A stretch of DNA of 51,872 bases, from contig JAUCBJ010001343.1 of the NCBI GenBank assembly GCA_032718475.1, positions 1 through 51,872 on the forward strand, written 5' to 3'. The stretch's first letter is position 1; every line of letters begins with the position of its first letter. A program made the translations under genes and the position numbers. This stretch comes from Nemertoderma westbladi. Its lineage: Eukaryota > Xenacoelomorpha > Nemertodermatida > Nemertodermatidae. This document shows, piece by piece, positions 31,815-44,920 of this stretch. The notes beneath the pieces are model-generated. The model worked only from the letters and a program-made list of their open reading frames with translations. It was not told the origin of the DNA and searched no databases.

Positions 31815-34075
31815 TTGTGGGCATGGTTTCTTATATATAGAATAACCTACGTCTCTAAACCTAACCAGGATTACCTTTCCATGAGGATCACTGTTGACAT
31901 TCGTGAACGCTCAAAATTATGCATGGATTCCTTCTGGCCAAACCACATACAGTGCCATGAATGGCACAGCCACGCATTCTTTGCTGATAGTGGTCCCCCA
32001 TACGCAGCCAATCAAATCACAACCGCGTTTTTAGCAGTAAACATATCAAACCCCCTCAACACCCTCAACAGTCCAACAATCAATACACCTTCAAGGCACC
32101 TTCAACAGTTGTGGATTTACTTCAAGAATCAATTATGTATCCAACATGCTATTATCCTTAGACATACTCGCTGTACAGGATCATTGGCTAGATGGCATGC
32201 AAGGTAAAGAATGGCTTCACCCTCTCAATAAAGAGTTCGAATGTGTCTACTGCATATCCAACCTCATGAATAACCCAAATAGTGAAAGGGGCGTCGCACT
32301 TTGGTTTAGGAGGAACACATTTAGTAATGTTTCAAAAATCTACTCTGGCGACGACATAGTCGGTATCAGGACTACTGTACGCGGCTATAACACACGCTTA
32401 CTTTCTTATCCACTTGCGCACGCACCAGACTCCAGCAAACCCGTGGCTGTATATGATAAATTCCTTGGAAGACTCAATACATTACTAGACATGAACAAGG
32501 ACAAGGACACCATACCCATAGTCCTAGCAGACATGAACGCTGACATAGGTCTGGGACAAGGGCCCCGATTGCTCCGTGAAACCGCCACACCCAGGGGAAT
32601 AATCTTACTAGATTTTCTTTCTTCTAAGAATCTCCACGCAGCAGACACATACGATAACTTCCCAGGACCAGCAGTGGTTGCTTCCGCCATGGTAACGTTC
32701 CTGCATTCTTTGGGGAAACAATAATAACAAGCGCATTTAAAGGTAAACAGTGTGATCCACTGGTTGCCACATCATACAGTACCAGCCCATCGCTACAGTT
32801 TCAGTATTCTCGAAGATAATGCAGTCCATCATACTTAGGAAGTTTTTCTCCCCTGCAGACTTTACACCACAGTCCCAGTTTGCCTACCAACCCAAGATAG
32901 GATCCGACCTAATCATCAGCACCTTACTCGAACACCTCGAGCATCGCTGTCGGAATGGCCATATAACTTACCAATGTCAACTGGACATCAAATCCGCCTT
33001 TGACCACATCGATTACTGCACCCTATTCCATAAATTGAAAGATCATCTTAATCCACACATCTTACTAGCACTGTTGGCAACCTACCGCTTCACCACTGCA
33101 TTTTTAGAGTTTGGGACCAAGATAGACGCCACAGGCATCACCCTCACTAAAACAAGGCTCCCTACTTTCCCCAACCCTTTTCATCCTCTACACCAGCGAT
33201 GTACTTAACTCACTCAAAAACAAGGGGTCTGAAGACAGATAACACCGGGCTGGTGTCATGGCATACGCCGACGACATCCTCACCATTGGCAAATCCACCA
33301 CAGAGATCGAGAACTTAGTGGACACGATCAGAGCAACGCTGAGCAACATACAGCTGGACATTGAATCAAGCAAAACTAAATGGACGTCTTTCCTGAGCCT
33401 GAATAACAACAGGTCCCACATACCAACCTTCCTAAACCTGCACGGCAACATAATCCCACGCACTCAAGTACTGACATTTCTAGGATGCAAAATCAACCTC
33501 CCTACCAATAAATTCCACAGCGAATGCACCCAAACCATTGCCTCTGTCGCTGAGGCATTTCATAACCAACCTGGGCTGGACGACACGCTGGCTCCCAATT
33601 CCCACTTTGGGCTACCTCTGGCGAATAATCGGAATCCCCACAATCTTACATACAATCAAATTCCTGGTAGGAGCCCTCACAACCGACCAGTGACTGAAAC
33701 TAGACTCCAATTTATCGCAAATCTTTATGAGGGTAATGCATCTAGGGCGCTACGCAAGTAACGAGGTAATTTATGGCCTCCTGCACTGTAGATCCATCTC
33801 CATCTTCACACCTGCATCGGGAGTATCATGCGTTCCACCAAATGTCCTAAAGAGTCCATCCAGACCACTCTCCAAACCCACCTCCCACTAAACTGTAACA
33901 CAAATTACAATGGACTCGGCGGAACGTACAAGGAATGCCAGTCACTCTTCCCCATGCCGCACTTCACATCACTGCTGAATTACAACTACAACAAATCAAT
34001 GCCTACTGCGAGATTGAACCCTGTTTCCACATCGGTCCGCGACAGTAATTCTATCAAACTGTTACAAAAGTAGAT
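31815..34075 (+). pseudogene. Decayed endonuclease-RT non-LTR retrotransposon
   Basis: Successive plus-strand frames hold parts of one LINE polyprotein. 32146-32724 has an apurinic-type endonuclease region: LDILAVQDHWL, the usual Glu replaced by Asp, then IPIVLADMNADIG. 32819-33208 has RT motifs QFAYQPKIGSDL and DIKSAFDHIDY. 33258-33761 has the RT dyad as AYADDIL. 33828-34073 may be C-terminal. The pieces lie in different frames with stops between, and some RT sequence seems missing around 32740-32820. It differs from the RTE-like family at 5.3 and 27.6 kb. The clade was not determined. Confidence 0.8.
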
Positions 34076-35780
34076 CTATCCCCTTTCATCAAAAACATGA
34101 CTGCATACTAGAATATTTCAATGTCAACTAAGTCTCGCTGGAAATCACCCAAACCACGATGGGGGTCGACTACCACTTCACCAACAAGAACTACCATAAC
34201 CACATGGACTACCCAGCATGCCATCTCCTAGCTGACAACCGTTCACACATTGTTCCTCTACATGTTCTGTACAGTAAAGTTGGTGCTACATTATATTACT
34301 ACTTTATTGATCCGATGTTTTTATTGAACGTTGCACGGCCTTTTATCCAACAACATAGCCACCATGGCATTAAGCTGGTAATGTTAATTAAAAAAAAAAT
34401 TATATAACATTCTATTAGCGAGCTAACTAAAGCACAATCAAACTCAACTTTAAATGTTAACCGTTTTTATTTTATGGAGCGCAGGACACCGACATACAGC
34501 TGTCTGTTTTATGTCTGTAAATCTCTATGTAAAGTATATATCTATCTGTTTCTGTAAATTTGTAATGGTGTGCTCGCTCAGGCTCGACTTAATATTTACT
34601 GGCCACTCCTCCACTCATGCTCTTATGCAAATAGCCCCCCTCTTCTGTTAAAAGTGAACACTTTTCGACATTGTTATCAGGGCTCAAAGTAATATAATAA
34701 TTATTATTCATTCCAAATTTGAACTTTATTCAATATTATACTAGAAAGCCAGCAAGCTGGCTGGAAGGAGCCCGGGGGAAGAATCCTAGCCAAGACTAGT
34801 GATGACCCTGAACCCACCCTAGAACCACCCTATATTATAAATGCAGCCCCCATTTCAATACGAATATTACAACACCGGCTGCTAAGGCAATCAACCAATG
34901 ATGCATTATAGAACAAAACTAACAATAGAAAGGGGTAGCTATAGTTAGTAAAACTAAAACACAAACAAAGCGCAAATATCCTAGCTGTTCCACATTAGTG
35001 TCAGTAGTTCTAGTAAGATAATAATAGTGATAACAGTTTCATTCAATTTTTTGAATAAATACAAATTATATAATATGTTGTAGAGCAAATGTATAAACAA
35101 AAACTCAACTAATATTATGAAAATTGAAGGTCTAAACAATATGAAACAAAATAATACATTATCAAAGACAAATTAAATTTTAGCATCACAACAACTATAT
35201 CCAAGAAATTTAACAAAACCGCAAATCAGTCAAAGTGAAAAGGGGGGCAGTTCCCCCCTTCAACCCCCCTTTCAATCAGCACCCCGTCCCAAAAGCAAAG
35301 CCGCACCCAGACCCAGTCAAGCAGAATAACCTATCGAGATAGATATTATGACAACACACCCGGTTCTTTTAAATTTGCGTGATTTGAGTTTTATGCTCGC
35401 ACCACTATTGAGTTTTAAAATATTTGTAAGAAATGTTAAAACTTATCTTAAGCCAATGTAGTAATGGTATTAAAATATAATTAAATTAATTTGATTCAAG
35501 GAATAATAATATAATCCTACTGCAGTTGTATATTTTATTATGTTTATTGACAACTCAACTATTTTCTGTCTATACCTGAGAGCTGATAAGGAAGTGTAGA
35601 CTCAGCCAGCAGCGCTGCTCCTAAAAGACAAAGGCAGGCAGGAGGGGTGTAGTCAAAGTCAAGAAATTCCGCCTGGATGGAATTATATCTCAGACAGCCC
35701 TGCACTCCACCGTTCCTACTCCACAGCTAGCTGCTGCAGCTCATGCAGGAGTTGTTATTATACCATTGCTTTTTAATTTC
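34076..35780. other. Anonymous stretch between the LINE remnant and the tetranucleotide array
   Basis: AT-rich, with short unconvincing frames. A perfect small palindrome, AGCCAGCAAGCTGGCT, lies at 34747-34762. No gene recognised. Confidence 0.4.
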
Positions 35781-38525
35781 GTCAGTCAGTCAGTCAGTCA
35801 GTCAGTCAGTCAGTCAGTCAGTCAGTCAGTCAGTCAGTCAGTCAGTCAGTCAGTCAGTCAGTCAGTCAGTCAGTCAGTCAGTCAGTCAGTCAGTCAGTCA
35901 GTCAGTCAGTCAGTCAGTCAGTCAGTCAGTCAGTCAGTCAGTCAGTCAGTCAGTCAGTCAGTCAGTCAGTCAGTCAGTCAGTCAGTCAGTCAGTCAGTCA
36001 GTCAGTCAGTCAGTCAGTCAGTCAGTCAGTCAGTCAGTCAGTCAGTCAGTCAGTCAGTCAGTCAGTCAGTCAGTCAGTCAGTCAGTCAGTCAGTCAGTCA
36101 GTCAGTCAGTCAGTCAGTCAGTCAGTCAGTCAGTCAGTCAGTCAGTCAGTCAGTCAGTCAGTCAGTCAGTCAGTCAGTCAGTCAGTCAGTCAGTCAGTCA
36201 GTCAGTCAGTCAGTCAGTCAGTCAGTCAGTCAGTCAGTCAGTCAGTCAGTCAGTCAGTCAGTCAGTCAGTCAGTCAGTCAGTCAGTCAGTCAGTCAGTCA
36301 GTCAGTCAGTCAGTCAGTCAGTCAGTCAGTCAGTCAGTCAGTCAGTCAGTCAGTCAGTCAGTCAGTCAGTCAGTCAGTCAGTCAGTCAGTCAGTCAGTCA
36401 GTCAGTCAGTCAGTCAGTCAGTCAGTCAGTCAGTCAGTCAGTCAGTCAGTCAGTCAGTCAGTCAGTCAGTCAGTCAGTCAGTCAGTCAGTCAGTCAGTCA
36501 GTCAGTCAGTCAGTCAGTCAGTCAGTCAGTCAGTCAGTCAGTCAGTCAGTCAGTCAGTCAGTCAGTCAGTCAGTCAGTCAGTCAGTCAGTCAGTCAGTCA
36601 GTCAGTCAGTCAGTCAGTCAGTCAGTCAGTCAGTCAGTCAGTCAGTCAGTCAGTCAGTCAGTCAGTCAGTCAGTCAGTCAGTCAGTCAGTCAGTCAGTCA
36701 GTCAGTCAGTCAGTCAGTCAGTCAGTCAGTCAGTCAGTCAGTCAGTCAGTCAGTCAGTCAGTCAGTCAGTCAGTCAGTCAGTCAGTCAGTCAGTCAGTCA
36801 GTCAGTCAGTCAGTCAGTCAGTCAGTCAGTCAGTCAGTCAGTCAGTCAGTCAGTCAGTCAGTCAGTCAGTCAGTCAGTCAGTCAGTCAGTCAGTCAGTCA
36901 GTCAGTCAGTCAGTCAGTCAGTCAGTCAGTCAGTCAGTCAGTCAGTCAGTCAGTCAGTCAGTCAGTCAGTCAGTCAGTCAGTCAGTCAGTCAGTCAGTCA
37001 GTCAGTCAGTCAGTCAGTCAGTCAGTCAGTCAGTCAGTCAGTCAGTCAGTCAGTCAGTCAGTCAGTCAGTCAGTCAGTCAGTCAGTCAGTCAGTCAGTCA
37101 GTCAGTCAGTCAGTCAGTCAGTCAGTCAGTCAGTCAGTCAGTCAGTCAGTCAGTCAGTCAGTCAGTCAGTCAGTCAGTCAGTCAGTCAGTCAGTCAGTCA
37201 GTCAGTCAGTCAGTCAGTCAGTCAGTCAGTCAGTCAGTCAGTCAGTCAGTCAGTCAGTCAGTCAGTCAGTCAGTCAGTCAGTCAGTCAGTCAGTCAGTCA
37301 GTCAGTCAGTCAGTCAGTCAGTCAGTCAGTCAGTCAGTCAGTCAGTCAGTCAGTCAGTCAGTCAGTCAGTCAGTCAGTCAGTCAGTCAGTCAGTCAGTCA
37401 GTCAGTCAGTCAGTCAGTCAGTCAGTCAGTCAGTCAGTCAGTCAGTCAGTCAGTCAGTCAGTCAGTCAGTCAGTCAGTCAGTCAGTCAGTCAGTCAGTCA
37501 GTCAGTCAGTCAGTCAGTCAGTCAGTCAGTCAGTCAGTCAGTCAGTCAGTCAGTCAGTCAGTCAGTCAGTCAGTCAGTCAGTCAGTCAGTCAGTCAGTCA
37601 GTCAGTCAGTCAGTCAGTCAGTCAGTCAGTCAGTCAGTCAGTCAGTCAGTCAGTCAGTCAGTCAGTCAGTCAGTCAGTCAGTCAGTCAGTCAGTCAGTCA
37701 GTCAGTCAGTCAGTCAGTCAGTCAGTCAGTCAGTCAGTCAGTCAGTCAGTCAGTCAGTCAGTCAGTCAGTCAGTCAGTCAGTCAGTCAGTCAGTCAGTCA
37801 GTCAGTCAGTCAGTCAGTCAGTCAGTCAGTCAGTCAGTCAGTCAGTCAGTCAGTCAGTCAGTCAGTCAGTCAGTCAGTCAGTCAGTCAGTCAGTCAGTCA
37901 GTCAGTCAGTCAGTCAGTCAGTCAGTCAGTCAGTCAGTCAGTCAGTCAGTCAGTCAGTCAGTCAGTCAGTCAGTCAGTCAGTCAGTCAGTCAGTCAGTCA
38001 GTCAGTCAGTCAGTCAGTCAGTCAGTCAGTCAGTCAGTCAGTCAGTCAGTCAGTCAGTCAGTCAGTCAGTCAGTCAGTCAGTCAGTCAGTCAGTCAGTCA
38101 GTCAGTCAGTCAGTCAGTCAGTCAGTCAGTCAGTCAGTCAGTCAGTCAGTCAGTCAGTCAGTCAGTCAGTCAGTCAGTCAGTCAGTCAGTCAGTCAGTCA
38201 GTCAGTCAGTCAGTCAGTCAGTCAGTCAGTCAGTCAGTCAGTCAGTCAGTCAGTCAGTCAGTCAGTCAGTCAGTCAGTCAGTCAGTCAGTCAGTCAGTCA
38301 GTCAGTCAGTCAGTCAGTCAGTCAGTCAGTCAGTCAGTCAGTCAGTCAGTCAGTCAGTCAGTCAGTCAGTCAGTCAGTCAGTCAGTCAGTCAGTCAGTCA
38401 GTCAGTCAGTCAGTCAGTCAGTCAGTCAGTCAGTCAGTCAGTCAGTCAGTCAGTCAGTCAGTCAGTCAGTCAGTCAGTCAGTCAGTCAGTCAGTCAGTCA
38501 GTCAGTCATTCAGTCAGTCAGTCAG
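35781..38525 (+). repeat. 2.7-kb (GTCA)n tetranucleotide array
   Basis: About 686 uninterrupted GTCA units, with one visible substitution, a G to T at 38509 close to the right end. All three plus-strand frames are open throughout (repeating Ser-Val-Ser-Gln). The complementary TGAC units put a stop every four codons in every minus frame. No promoter or splice context indicates a protein. True length in the genome may differ, because such arrays are hard to assemble. Confidence 0.98.
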
Positions 38526-40800
38526 CGCTTATTTCTGTCTTATAGGTAACCCGCCCATGTGAAGAGTACCAGCATTTAACTTTTTAGTCGACTTTTTATT
38601 GGAATTTTATATATGAAGATTTTTTATTTTTGTAAATTTATCTTTATTAAGTGTTTAATAGGGCTTATTTCTGTCTTATAACGTGTACATACATATACTA
38701 ATTATCGTTTATTGTTTTGGTTAAATTCAGCCCTTTCGCAACCTGTGAAAACCTGGTATTCTTCGCACGGGGGTAAGTGCAAAGTGAAATATAACGTCAG
38801 AAAGTCTGGTATTCTTCATATGTAGGCCTACCGTTCTATTTCACAAAAAATGGTAGGCCGATACCGGTGTTAAAAATCAGAGTTAGGTGTACTGTAGTCT
38901 GTATATCGTTGAATCAGTCCAGAAATTGCAGGCCTGATTATGCAATCCACCGATCTTCCGGTACAAAGTACAAACCACCTTGCTGCTCCAGTCTGATAGT
39001 ACATCAGACAGGGCATGCAGATAGGGCATGCAGTCAGGCAGACATGCCACAAAAAGGGGTACCGGTAAAGTGAAAGTTTTCTACTTAGGCAGCAAAATTG
39101 TACCGGCCTCTAAAACATTTCCTACATATCTACAGTACTGCGTCTTGGTGTGATAAATATTTCTCCATTTGACGCAACACCGCCGCGGCCGCTATGAGGG
39201 AGGTGAATACCGCGGCCGCTTCTAAAGCCGCAGGCCATCGCTAACTATATAGGTTAACTTGGGATTCTGGGGGACTTTTCGATGAAGGAACTGACCAAAT
39301 TTTTTTATTTTCTCACCAGGGGAGCGGCTCGGAATTCTAAGATATTAGCAACTCTAACATTATTAAATCTAACCCTTCGACGGACACGGCGGACAAAAAA
39401 CCGTCATTTTTTCGACAATTTTAAAATTTTTTTGAAAGGCGCTCTACAGTAATCAACCTTGTTTTTTATCCGATATTTCTCTTTAAACAGAATTACAATC
39501 AATCAAATTAACATTTTTTAAGTATAATATGTATTTTATTGTATTGTATATTTTATTTGGTGCGCTCGTCGAGTTCTCCGTGGTAGAGCTGATCTTCACT
39601 TCTAATGAATACCTAAAACCATTTCAATAAATAAACAATAAACAATAGTAAACACTACAGTAAAAACCCTAGGTTATTGCTTAGCCGACGCCGGGATACG
39701 ATAGAAGGGATTAATTAGTGAATTCGTTTTTTTTTTCAAAAAAGATTACCACGCCTTTTTTCCGAAAATGTCCGTCAAAGTTGAAAAAACGGACAAAATG
39801 ACTTTGCGGGATCCGCTATAACTCGGCTAATATTAATCGTACGGGGACGAAAGTAACGCGGTTGGAAAGGGGAAGAGTGGTACTACCTTCGTATCGAATG
39901 GGGGTAAGATATTTATTAAAATTTCGGGTGGAAAAAGGGGCTGTAAATATGTACGTTTTTGTCCGTCTTTTTTGGAAAACTTATTTCCGAAATGTTTAAT
40001 TCGACAACGCGGGTAGGAATCCACTAATTCTTTTATGAAACTCGTAGAAGACCATTGGGGCTACGTTCCTATCGAATGGGGGTACAAAAAATATGTCGGC
40101 AATAGGGGCCAAAAAGGGCCAGAATTTGTAAAGTAGTTTTTATCGAAAATTTTTTTATTTTTAACTTTAGTTGGTTAAGGTACATTCTATACAGTCAATA
40201 TCCATACGGGGAATTCAAATATGCTATCGGTTTTGCTCCAAGGATGATATTAAAAAAATGATGGCCAAAATTATAATTTCGCGCTTCAAACTTGCTTCGC
40301 GGGAAATCGTCTAGCTCGAAAACTACTTAACTTACGGGAGATTTGTTTCCACAGACTTATAGTGCGTTAAATTATCTATCTAACAGCGTTAATCACAGCG
40401 CCGGAGGTATTATAAAACTGGAGCAGCAGGCGATCGTGTGAAATATAATATTTATAAAAAGGGACGAAAAATTTTTTTTTTAACAAATCGCTATTCCATT
40501 ATAATTTAGCGTATTGCGCCAAAAGTACCTGTAAAAAGTATCAAATTAACTCCGCTATCTTTTATCTTAACATATATAATTAAAATTGCGAATTTTAAGG
40601 GTCGAAAAATATCGCGTTATTTTGGCCCTTTTTTTTAATTTTTTTGGGGCCAAAAATAACCCCTTCTCAAAAGATTAAGAAAAAAATTACGGCAAAGAAT
40701 ATACCAATTTTATTGAATTTGGACCACCAGAACCGAAGTTAGAGCGCTTTTAGTGAAAAAATTAAAATAATTTTTTTTGCAAAAAAATTAAAAATGGTCA
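38526..40800. other. AT-rich unexplained region with diverged phrase repeats
   Basis: GCTTATTTCTGTCTTATA occurs at 38526 and again near 38663. Two GCGGCCGC palindromes lie near 39184 and 39212. From about 39360 the DNA is AT-rich. TATCGAATGGGGGTA recurs at about 39892 and 40072, 180 bases apart, with weaker similarity around it. Similar phrases (CGCTATAACTCGGCTA, TAGCTCGAAAACTACTTAAC) recur at larger spacing. No long frame is supported. Confidence 0.5.
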
Positions 40801-40873
40801 GGTCAATATTGGATTTCGAACCCGCGAACTTAGGTTTCATTAACGTGATTGATAACCACTAGACTATGTGACC
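40801..40873 (-). tRNA. tRNA-like sequence (probable pseudogene or SINE head)
   Basis: On the minus strand a 73-base segment starts GGTCACATAGTCTAGTGGTT and ends ATATTGACC. It has an A-box-like TAGTCTAGTGGTT and the B box GGTTCGAAATCC, and the first five and last five bases pair (GGTCA with TGACC). The rest of the acceptor stem and the T stem are only partly complementary, and the anticodon arm is unclear. A functional tRNA gene is therefore unlikely. Confidence 0.35.
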
Positions 40874-42929
40874 AAGAGAATTTGAAATTTTCGAGTGACT
40901 ATTTTTAAACATCAATAACTTCGGTTCTACAGGGCCGTTTAATCTGAAACTTTTTTCATTGGATAGAGGATAGATTGTAGTGTGTGAAATAGGACAAAAC
41001 TTGGGAAAAGACTTATGTGCACTTAGTGCAAAATGCACTTAAATAGTGAACATTTTATCGATATTTCAAACACTATTATTTCCAGTTCTATTCATCGTAG
41101 AATGTTATTTTTTGGATTAAAATGTAGTTTGGAATGATTTCTATCTATAATCGTAACATTTGTTTAACTTTTTATGTCTATAAAGTGACTTAAAATGTCC
41201 ATGAACTATGGTCCAAAATCGCAAATCCAGATTTATTAAATTGGATTTTTGACACTTTTAGCGACTGACACTTGATCATACACCATCGTAGATCGGTAGA
41301 GGATAAACATAAGTTTATTAAATAAGAGCCACCATTACGATCTGCTAAAGTGCATTTGTACAAATAAGTGTGCAAAAGTGCAAATTTTTTAATAAGGTCA
41401 AATTATATAGTATTGGGTTATTTTCTTTGCAGATACTTTATTTTCATATTAATATGTTGTTTGAACCTTACTGAGCGCATTAGGGGATATGCGTACAAAT
41501 TACCGGCCCTTATGAGGCTTCGATTGGGTAAATTAATAAAACATAAGGTTGTATAGTATAATATTCTAAAAACCAGTGTGATATTAAATGCACTTTAAAT
41601 AATAAATAGAAATCAAATAACAATTGGACCACACAATTAAAAACTCGCACAATTTTGTACTTATTATATCGCTTCAAATTAATTCAACAGTGGATATTTG
41701 GGGGAAGGGGGAAGTTACAGTGTGCATTCGGGGGAAGTTTGGTGAACTGCATTTATGCAGTGAATCCAAACTTCCCCCTTTGATATATCATATACTTAAG
41801 ACATGCTAGGGTGACGGGGAAATATTGTTACAGTCACACTTTGCTTCCATTTATCCTATCCTTTATTATTACCCCAGTCAGATAAGAGATAATAAATCAG
41901 TAAAAACTAAACTAAACTGTCTTTCATGCACACAAATTTCTAACTAAAGACGGGTGAATGACCATGACCATGGAAATAATTTTAAATATAATTGTATATC
42001 AACTATTTGGGGAGGCTTCCAAGTTAAACCCGAAAACAATTATTTTGTTACATAGTAAATAACGTTGTATGTTCTTCTTCCTCTCATAATAAAATATAAA
42101 TGAAATATCTCAGATCGCTATGCCCTGTAACATTTCACAACCAAAATATTTAAGTGTGAAAAGTGTAGGCCTACCACACTCCGCCCAAACAACCGCAAAC
42201 GCATAGCCTACAAATTTAACAAAAGGTTACATACATGTTGGGTTCATGACGAGATGAGTGAAAATTGATCGCGTAATATAAAGTAAAAAATTAGGAGACG
42301 GGCTGGCTCTCCTCCACTTTCTTACCCAATGGATATGTTGTTGTAATAATCTAATATTGGGGCGGCTTTCTCTCGGTCTATTACTAATATTATTAATATT
42401 GACCAAATAGCACCACAGAAATACGGAATCTTGATTAATGATTCAATGATATTGGTCCAGCTCACAAACTAATATAAAGTTAATTATTAAATATACGGCA
42501 AGTTATAAACGGTACATAAATAATGTCATAATGATGTAAATATTGTTATAAATATAAATATATTATAAATAAGTAAATATAATTAATTAAGAAAATAACT
42601 CAAGTCAAATAAGTTAAATATACTTTGATAAGAAATAAACTTATTACATATATAAATTATATATATATATATATAAATATTATATATAAATTATATAAAC
42701 TTAAATATAATTCATTAATAAATTAAATTTAGTCAAATCAGATAAATCTGATTAATTAGTTAAAATAATTAAATAAAGTCAAATTACATAGTTTAATAAG
42801 TTAAATATATAAATCATTACGTACAGTAGTCCTCGATTCGTAAGTAATATTCACCAGTATCACATAAACAATTACTGAGGCTGAAGTTATATACTGTAGT
42901 AAATACTGTAGTTATTTTATGAATTTTGT
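40874..42929. other. Anonymous AT-rich region with one strong hairpin
   Basis: No gene supported. It is extremely AT-rich near 42480-42830. The hairpin at 41730-41778 is listed separately. Confidence 0.4.
41730..41778. repeat. 49-base hairpin with perfect 13-bp stem
   Basis: GGGGGAAGTTTGG pairs perfectly with CCAAACTTCCCCC. A short internal loop follows, then a second stem CTGC/GCAG. The same GGGGGAAG word appears just upstream near 41708, suggesting a local duplication that was then inverted. Confidence 0.85.
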
Positions 42930-43160
42930 TTTTTTTGAGCAATATCGGACAGTGGCAATCAGGTCCCTCCAGGCTTCTTGATTCTATCATAAGTTATCGC
43001 AATTTCGTTTCTCCAAAGTCCAGTATCATCCCTTTCCACACTTGCCAATTGTCTCTAGGAGATGTTTAGGGCTGCACTCTGTGTTACAAAACACCAGATT
43101 CGTTTTTCAAATGTTTTTGACATTGGCCATGTCCAGATTTTAGAGGCATTGCACTTTATC
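42930..43160 (-). pseudogene. RTE-like LINE 3' remnant
   Basis: The minus strand gives MSKTFEKRIWCFVTQSAALN, then RDDTGLWRNEIAITY and IKKPGG, resembling the late RT region joined to the terminal DTG...W block of this LINE type. Frames are broken. Confidence 0.5.
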
Positions 43161-44625
43161 TTTGTAAAGAAGTGAAATTAAGTTTTTCTTTCTTTCGCTA
43201 TTAGGCCAAGGATTACGCACAAAGTGAAACGACTTATTTCCAGCGCGGTCCACCAAGAACTATACTCCCAAGAGGAACCTGATACCCATTTAGTAAATTC
43301 AAAGGCCCTTAATCAGTCTCTCTACATTCTAATTGTGATTAACATTTACTGTATTCCTTACCACGCAAATTCTTCATCAGATTGCACGCTATGCAGGACA
43401 CACAGTGCTACTATGTAGGCCTAGGAGTGTTTGTAATGGGATCGGCATCTCAGTGTACCGGTATAACATAGAGAAGTAAATTTGTTGAATATCCAATGTG
43501 CAGGAAAACCAATTCATGTCAGTAAACCATTCAGAATAATCAACAATAAATAAATTTGAATATAATTTTATCTTACTAATATATCAGAAAATTAATTTTA
43601 ATATAATTTTATCTTACTAATATTTCAGCAGAGTGAAATAATGATGTTGCCCAAAACTCCTTTCAAACATACACCGCTACAAATACTGATAAATTTCATA
43701 ATTTTTTTTATTGCGTCTAGTAGAATTCAAGGGGGATCAAGACCTATAAAATCTGGAAACCGCTTATAGAGATCTCTTTTAGTTCGCCTCGTGTTATCGT
43801 GGAATATCTGTCTGCCTATCTGTCTCTAAAAGGTAAGACAGACCGACGACAACCGACCGACGGGGGCAACGGTCAGACTAGATTCCACCAAAATAAATAA
43901 AAAAATTAACATCGAAAATGAAATCAGCGAACCCGAAAAAAACCCCCATAAACATAATTTTAGCTCGGTGGTGTTCCTTCCTGACAGACACTACAGTATT
44001 AACCAATCAGACCGTACCACCGTACCATACCAGCCATTAACCAATCAGACGCCATACAGGTAGTTTTACGCGGGAAGGTTTGAACTTTGAAGGCGATTAT
44101 CTCAGAATGGCATTTTTTCACACGAAAAATACCACTCCTCCGCCATTTCTTAACAGTTTTATTGCAATTTGTGCTTTATAAGAAAGGTAATTTCATAAGG
44201 TTCAAGAAATTTCGGACATTTTTCTTGATTTCATAAAATTTCCACATTTCTATGGGTTTTTCATTTTTTTTAATTTTTCGTTTTTTTTTACAAAATCGCC
44301 AATTATAGGAATTAGAAAATAAAAATTCAAAAAGTGACCGAAAAATATGATGAAAAAGAAAATGCTGGTTTAAAAAAGTGTGGTATCCGAAAAAAAAAGG
44401 AAATTTCCTTTTTAGTATTCTTGAATTTATTTCCGGGTATAATAAAATCAACAAATTACACACAAACAACAAACACACACATTACAAAAACTACAAACAA
44501 ATTACATATACAGTATTATAATCATTAAAAATAAACAGAGCACCCGCGGGAAACCTCGAAGAGGCGAGGCCCTCCAAATAGTAATAAGATATCTACGAAT
44601 TCTAGAACAATTATTTAAGTGATTA
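43161..44625. other. Anonymous region left of the piggyBac-like element
   Basis: No gene supported. Short repeats occur, such as ATTAACCAATCAGAC twice near 43998 and 44036 and ATAATTTTATCTTACTAATAT twice near 43562 and 43602. Confidence 0.4.
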
Positions 44626-44920
44626 TTAACCCTTTCCGCCCTATGGCATATTTGGTATGCCTTGCGTTAAGGCACTGTGACATACTTGGTATGTCAAATT
44701 CTGTACTTTATTCTACTAACGCCTCAGGATATCAGTGCAGTCCTAGGACAGTTTTCCATGGCTCCAGTGCCCTATGTTGACCATATGTAGGCGGGAAATT
44801 TGAATTTATAGGAACTGTATATCAAATGTTTGATGTAGGTTAATAAGTAGGTACCGGTCTGCCGGTACCTGCTATTGTACTTGTAGTAGTAACTGCTATG
44901 TACAACCTCGCTGTATAATC

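Noticed and set aside
35743-38562. Frames of more than 900 codons encoding repeated Ser-Val-Ser-Gln
   Set aside because: They follow from a (GTCA)n array whose plus strand has no stop in any frame. There is no start context, domain or splice structure.
40801-40873. Functional tRNA gene
   Set aside because: A and B boxes are present, but the acceptor and T stems mispair and the anticodon arm cannot be drawn convincingly.
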